DNA from: Candidatus Gottesmanbacteria bacterium RIFCSPHIGHO2_01_FULL_46_14
GTDB lineage: Bacteria; Patescibacteriota; Microgenomatia; UBA10105; UBA927
Direction: 5' to 3'
DNA: 8,923 nucleotides
NCBI GenBank assembly: GCA_001780895.1
Contig: MFJJ01000020.1
Span: 1-8,923 of the forward strand
Position numbers and translations under genes: made by a program. The notes below the pieces were generated by a model. The model was not told the origin of the DNA. It saw nothing but the letters and a program-made list of their open reading frames with translations, and ran no database searches. Positions 5,603 to 8,923 of the stretch are shown here, piece by piece (the first letter of the stretch is position 1; every line of letters starts with the position of its first letter).

Positions 5603-6352
5603 ATGCTTTTTGAGATGAATGAAGATATTGCCCGCATTGGTCTTCAAGCTTCGATGAAGAGAATATTCTCAAAAACTCATACCAAATTAATTGTAGAGTT
5701 TGATTCAAAACAAACAGAAACTGCCCTTCAAACCAAACCGGTTGTTATTGTGGCAAATCATCCCTACGATGCGGATGTTGTTTCTCTTTTTGCTTCGTTG
5801 CCTTCTCGCAGTGATGCATATCTCATTTTTAGCTCAGCGTTTTATGGAATTTGTCCTGCGTTGAATCATCATACTATTCCCGTCTACATTGACCATCACA
5901 ATCGACACAAACGTAAGCTGGTTTTTATGGGAGCTCTACTTAGATTTTTTCATCCCCGACGCACATACGATCTTCAAGAAGAACACGAGAAAAATGTTGA
6001 AAGTATCCATATGGCAAGTAATAAACTCGATGCTGGTGGACTCGTTGCTATTTTTCCCGGAAGAAGAAGTCCGGACGGAACGTGGTTTTCCGGCGTCGGT
6101 CATATGATAGCTGGTGTCAATGACCGGAAAAAGATATCCATAGTTTTTGCGCATATTTCTGGTACGGGGAATAAAGATTATTTGAGACTTGTTCCATGGA
6201 TTCAAAAGCTTCTTCCAGCCATTTCTGTATTTTTCTCTGAACCGTATGCATATCTTGATGTACTTGGACAAAGAGATGACGGAAAACGGATCACAAGGAA
6301 ACTCCAAGAACAATACAACAGGTGGCGTAATTTGTTACAATTAGCCTCGTGA
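5603..6352 (+). CDS. PlsC-like glycerolipid acyltransferase homologue
   Basis: PlsC-type enzymes transfer a fatty acyl group to (lyso)phosphatidic acid or related lipids. The 249-residue product shows the family block I, NHPYDAD (52-58), an HX4D motif with His53 and Asp58. It also has a block III-like FPGRRSPDG (151-159) in place of FPEGTRS, followed by a buried beta strand (ISIVFAHISG) in the position of block IV. It has no obvious transmembrane helix, so a peripheral membrane enzyme is possible. The Glu of the usual EGTRS is missing, so substrate or activity may be altered. The start is 5603 by frame; ATG 5615 is an alternative, and neither has a Shine-Dalgarno sequence. The stop overlaps the GTG of miaB by 4 nt (GTGA). 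Identification is at superfamily level only. Confidence 0.65.
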   Translation: MLFEMNEDIARIGLQASMKRIFSKTHTKLIVEFDSKQTETALQTKPVVIVANHPYDADVVSLFASLPSRSDAYLIFSSAFYGICPALNHHTIPVYIDHHNRHKRKLVFMGALLRFFHPRRTYDLQEEHEKNVESIHMASNKLDAGGLVAIFPGRRSPDGTWFSGVGHMIAGVNDRKKISIVFAHISGTGNKDYLRLVPWIQKLLPAISVFFSEPYAYLDVLGQRDDGKRITRKLQEQYNRWRNLLQLAS

Positions 6353-7470
6353 AATACCATATCGTTACGTTTGGGTGTGCCGCAAACGTTGCCGATAGCG
6401 AGCGGATAGCAGCAATATACGAAGCGCGGGGGTATACCAAATCGACTTCTATCAAAGACGCTGATGACGTGGTCGTCAATACCTGCATGATTAAACAGCA
6501 GGCCGAAGATAGAGTCTATGGGCTTGTGTATAATCTTGCCCGAGAAAAAGAGGCGGGTCGGAATATAAAAATAGTCGTAACGGGTTGTATGGTGGGGATG
6601 GCGATACGGGAAAAAACCGGTAAGATGCTTACTCTGCTCAAAAAGAAAATGCCCGCCGTTGACGAATTTTTACCGATGGAAGAAGTTGGTTTTGATCATG
6701 CTCCTGTCCGGACAAATGCGACGCACGCATTAGTCCCGATAACCAATGGGTGCAACAATTTTTGTTCATTTTGTGTGGTGCCATTCACCCGAGGCCGCGA
6801 AGTGAGCAGGGTCTTTGACGATATTCTTCTCGAATGTTACCAACTGGCAAGTCAAAAATTTACACACGTTACCCTTATCGGTCAAAACGTAAATTCGTAT
6901 GGGTCAGATCTGAGTACTGCAAACAGAAAAATAACGTACGTAAAACATTTGGGAAGATTGCGAATACCTACACTGTTTCCCCAATTACTTTCAGAAATAT
7001 GTAAAATCAATGGAATCGAAATGATAGATTTTATTTCAAGTAATCCCTGGGATTTTTCCGATGAACTCATTAAAACGATTGCCAACAATCCTAAAATATC
7101 CCGTCATATTCATCTGCCACTTCAATCCGGCGATTCCGAGGTGCTCCGTCGTATGAACCGGTGGTATACACCGGATGAGTACAAGGCGCTTATTTCAAAG
7201 CTCAAAACTCAAATTCCAAATGTAACGATAAGTACAGACATTATCGTCGGATTCTGTGGGGAAACCGAGGAGCAATTTCAAAACACGGTTGATTTAGCAC
7301 AAGAGGTCGGATTTACCAAAGCATACGTGTCGATGTATTCTGATCGCGTCATGACCGCAGCCCACAAAGTTTACCAAGACGATGTTTCTCATCAAGAAAA
7401 AAAACGTCGGTGGCAAATCATTGAAGAGCTCATTAATAAGACCAATCTTCGTGCAGGGACGTATCGATGA
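6349..7470 (+). CDS. miaB: tRNA-2-methylthio-N6-isopentenyladenosine synthase MiaB, without TRAM domain
   Basis: MiaB is a radical-SAM enzyme with two iron-sulfur clusters that adds a methylthio group to i6A37 of tRNAs reading UNN codons. The 373-residue product has the N-terminal methylthiotransferase domain with Cys10, Cys46 and Cys80 binding the auxiliary cluster. The radical-SAM motif CNNFCSFC (Cys135, 139, 142) is followed by PFTRGREVSR and IGQNVNSYG, which favour MiaB over RimO or MtaB. HLPLQSG and STDIIVGFCGET are also conserved. The start is GTG at 6349, coupled to the upstream stop. The protein ends at residue 373, directly after the radical-SAM barrel. The C-terminal TRAM domain (about 60 residues, tRNA binding) is missing, and miaA begins 4 nt before the stop, leaving no room for it. 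About 18 extra residues lie near 188-208. Confidence 0.92.
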   Translation: MKYHIVTFGCAANVADSERIAAIYEARGYTKSTSIKDADDVVVNTCMIKQQAEDRVYGLVYNLAREKEAGRNIKIVVTGCMVGMAIREKTGKMLTLLKKKMPAVDEFLPMEEVGFDHAPVRTNATHALVPITNGCNNFCSFCVVPFTRGREVSRVFDDILLECYQLASQKFTHVTLIGQNVNSYGSDLSTANRKITYVKHLGRLRIPTLFPQLLSEICKINGIEMIDFISSNPWDFSDELIKTIANNPKISRHIHLPLQSGDSEVLRRMNRWYTPDEYKALISKLKTQIPNVTISTDIIVGFCGETEEQFQNTVDLAQEVGFTKAYVSMYSDRVMTAAHKVYQDDVSHQEKKRRWQIIEELINKTNLRAGTYR

Positions 7471-8264
7471 AACCAATCCTCATTATCTGCGGACCGACGG
7501 GAACGGGAAAAACAAAATTAGCGCTCAAATTGGCAAAAAAATTCAACGGTGAGTTGATTAATGCAGATTCCCGGCAAGTATATAGGGGGCTTGACGCGAT
7601 TACTGGTAAGGATCGTTCGGAGGAAATTCCTATTTGGCTTTATGATGTTGTGGACACTGATCAGGAGTTCAGTGTTGCTCAGTTTGTACGACTCGCACGG
7701 TCTGCAATAAACGATATACAAAAACGGGGAAAATTACCAATAGTCGTCGGTGGGACAGGATTCTATTTGCGCGCATTAACACAATCAATTGATACAATTT
7801 CTATTCCTCCAAACCGGATACTTCGTAAACAATTGGCGGTGCTCCCAATAGAGGAACTCCAAAAACGTGTGAGTATACATCGACTAGAAAAGATGAACAA
7901 TTCGGATCGGAAAAATCCGAGACGACTCATACGCGCAATAGAAGTCGCCGGAACTACTTCTCCGCAAACAGTGACAAAATACGATGCGCTGTGGATAGGT
8001 TTAACTATGCCATTACCAGCGCTCAAGAAGAGAATTACCGAGCGTATAGAATCCCGATGGAATAAGGCACTCGGTGAAGTTGGGGAGGATTTACCGCCCA
8101 TACTTGGCGCTGGTCCCTTGCTCGCGTTTAAACATGGCGAGATTTCCAAAGATGAGGCTATCCTCAAGTGGGCGGTGGCTGAATATCAGTACGCAAAGCG
8201 GCAGTTAACCTGGTTTCGCAAACAAAACGGAATCGCATGGTATACTATATCTCATGACAAATAA
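7467..8264 (+). CDS. miaA: tRNA dimethylallyltransferase MiaA (short form)
   Basis: MiaA transfers a dimethylallyl group from DMAPP to N6 of A37 in tRNAs with A36, making the substrate of MiaB. The 265-residue product has the P-loop GPTGTGKT (9-16), the catalytic DSRQVYRGLD (34-43), VGGTGFYLRAL (94-104), NPRRLIRAIE (150-159) and the C-terminal AKRQLTWFRK (243-252). It is shorter than the usual roughly 300-residue enzyme. PIWLYDV replaces the common PHHLIDI segment, and the C-terminal helical part (RWNKAL..GAGPLLAFKHGE) is condensed. ATG overlaps the miaB stop (ATGA), with AGGG at 7455-7458 as a fair ribosome site. The product of the downstream gene acts first in the pathway, so both genes are probably made together. 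Confidence 0.93.
   Translation: MKPILIICGPTGTGKTKLALKLAKKFNGELINADSRQVYRGLDAITGKDRSEEIPIWLYDVVDTDQEFSVAQFVRLARSAINDIQKRGKLPIVVGGTGFYLRALTQSIDTISIPPNRILRKQLAVLPIEELQKRVSIHRLEKMNNSDRKNPRRLIRAIEVAGTTSPQTVTKYDALWIGLTMPLPALKKRITERIESRWNKALGEVGEDLPPILGAGPLLAFKHGEISKDEAILKWAVAEYQYAKRQLTWFRKQNGIAWYTISHDK
8238..8246 (+). promoter_or_regulatory. Possible extended -10 promoter inside the end of miaA
   Basis: TGGTATACT is an extended -10 (TG-n-TATACT). The -35 region shows no good match. Transcription would begin about 8253, one base before the ATG of the next gene, so a near-leaderless internal transcript is possible. Similarity to the spacing at 4763-4775 is what makes it worth listing. Confidence 0.35.
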
Positions 8265-8923
8265 GATTGAGATATCTCATAAAACGATCATATTTACTGT
8301 GGCGCTACTCATTGCGCTGTGGGCCCTCGTGCAGATTCGAGATATTTTGTTTCTCGTTTTTATTGCATTTATTTTGATGGCTGCACTTCGCCCTCTCGTC
8401 GAAGGCCTCGCGAAGCTGCATATCCCCCGGATTTTATCTGTTCTCGTAATATATACGGTTGTCTTTGGTGTATTTGGTGTTTCTCTTGCGGGTACTATTC
8501 CCACATTGATAGCACAATCTACTAATTTCATACGGGATTTGCCCATATTCATTGAGCGAGTATTGCCCTACTGGAATATCGATGCTCGTTCTCTTGCGCA
8601 GCAAATCGCGCCAATCAGCGAAAATATTGTTCGGTTGACCGTTGGTTTGTTTTCCAATATTTTTACGACGCTCACGGTTCTCGTTTTTGCGTTTTATTTT
8701 CTTCTTGAACGGAGGCATGTAGAGGCAATGCTTGCTGAGATGATGGGAGATGGAGCTGCGGCACAGGTATTGGAAATTTTACGGAAAATTGAATCTCGAC
8801 TTGGTGCGTGGGTGCGTGGTCAGCTTATTCTCATGGTGATTGTCGGGATTTTAGTATATATTGGCTTGACACTTCTTAAAGTCGAATTCGTGCTCCCGCT
8901 TGCTATTATCGCGGGTATTCTGG
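8254..8923 (+). CDS. AI-2E family transporter-like membrane protein (runs off the right edge)
   Basis: The frame is open from the ATG at 8254, which overlaps the end of miaA by 11 nt, to the window edge (223 codons). It starts with two closely spaced hydrophobic segments (about 11-45, including LIALWALVQIRDILFLVFIAFIL). A third is at about 58-82 and one precedes residue 150 (FTTLTVLVFAFYFLLERR). A soluble stretch then leads to LGAWVRGQLILMVIVGILVYIGLTLLKVEFVLPLAIIAGIL, the signature region of the AI-2E (YdiK/PerM-like) permease family. Despite the family name, members have varied or unknown substrates, including proposed ion antiport and quorum-signal export, so no substrate should be assigned here. 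It is co-oriented and overlapping with miaA, and may also have its own promoter. Confidence 0.85.
   Translation, partial: MTNKIEISHKTIIFTVALLIALWALVQIRDILFLVFIAFILMAALRPLVEGLAKLHIPRILSVLVIYTVVFGVFGVSLAGTIPTLIAQSTNFIRDLPIFIERVLPYWNIDARSLAQQIAPISENIVRLTVGLFSNIFTTLTVLVFAFYFLLERRHVEAMLAEMMGDGAAAQVLEILRKIESRLGAWVRGQLILMVIVGILVYIGLTLLKVEFVLPLAIIAGIL

Noticed and set aside
7440..7560. Frameshift hiding a TRAM domain after miaB
   Set aside because: miaA coding starts at 7467 with its P-loop right behind; no alternative frame there reads like TRAM.
1..8923. CRISPR arrays, insertion sequences, phage or toxin-antitoxin genes
   Set aside because: None seen on reading both strands; all long frames are explained by housekeeping or envelope genes.

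Overview
The window looks like chromosomal DNA of a small-genome bacterium, most likely a member of the Candidate Phyla Radiation (Patescibacteria, perhaps Microgenomates). This is an inference from compact, overlapping housekeeping genes, shortened versions of conserved proteins (RNase Y without a membrane anchor, MiaB without TRAM, a short MiaA), and a small anchored LytR_C-domain protein. No phage, plasmid, CRISPR or insertion-sequence genes are visible.

Layout. (1) Positions 1-814, minus strand: the N-terminal part of an ABC-F ribosome-associated ATPase, running off the left edge. (2) 815-1200: a mostly non-coding spacer holding a tRNA-Pro(GGG) gene on the minus strand and GC-rich inverted repeats on either side of it. 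(3) 1201-2674, plus strand: recA and recX, overlapping by 11 nt (homologous recombination and its modulator). (4) 2649-4237: a promoter embedded in the end of recX, a strongly foldable leader, the rny gene (RNase Y, mRNA decay) and a strong intrinsic terminator. (5) 4266-4722: a one-gene unit for the DNA-bending protein HU, with promoter, near-ideal Shine-Dalgarno sequence, a dispersed-type palindromic element directly after the gene, and a terminator. (6) 4737-8923: a tightly packed plus-strand run comprising a membrane-anchored LytR_C protein, a PlsC-like acyltransferase homologue, miaB, miaA and the start of an AI-2E-family membrane protein that runs off the right edge. From the acyltransferase gene on, these genes overlap by 4, 4 and 11 nt.

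How the genes fit together. recA/recX form a recombination module. miaA and miaB are successive steps of one tRNA modification (isopentenylation, then methylthiolation of A37) and are translationally coupled. The acyltransferase-like gene and the AI-2E-like gene flanking them are envelope or lipid related, so this unit mixes translation and envelope functions.

The most interesting items are the long paired leader of rny, which resembles in concept the self-regulating leaders of other RNases; the absence of a membrane anchor in RNase Y; the TRAM-less MiaB; the very short first ATPase domain of the ABC-F protein; and two genes whose -10 boxes lie so close to the start codon that their mRNAs may be leaderless. 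I did not find a clear unknown multi-gene system.
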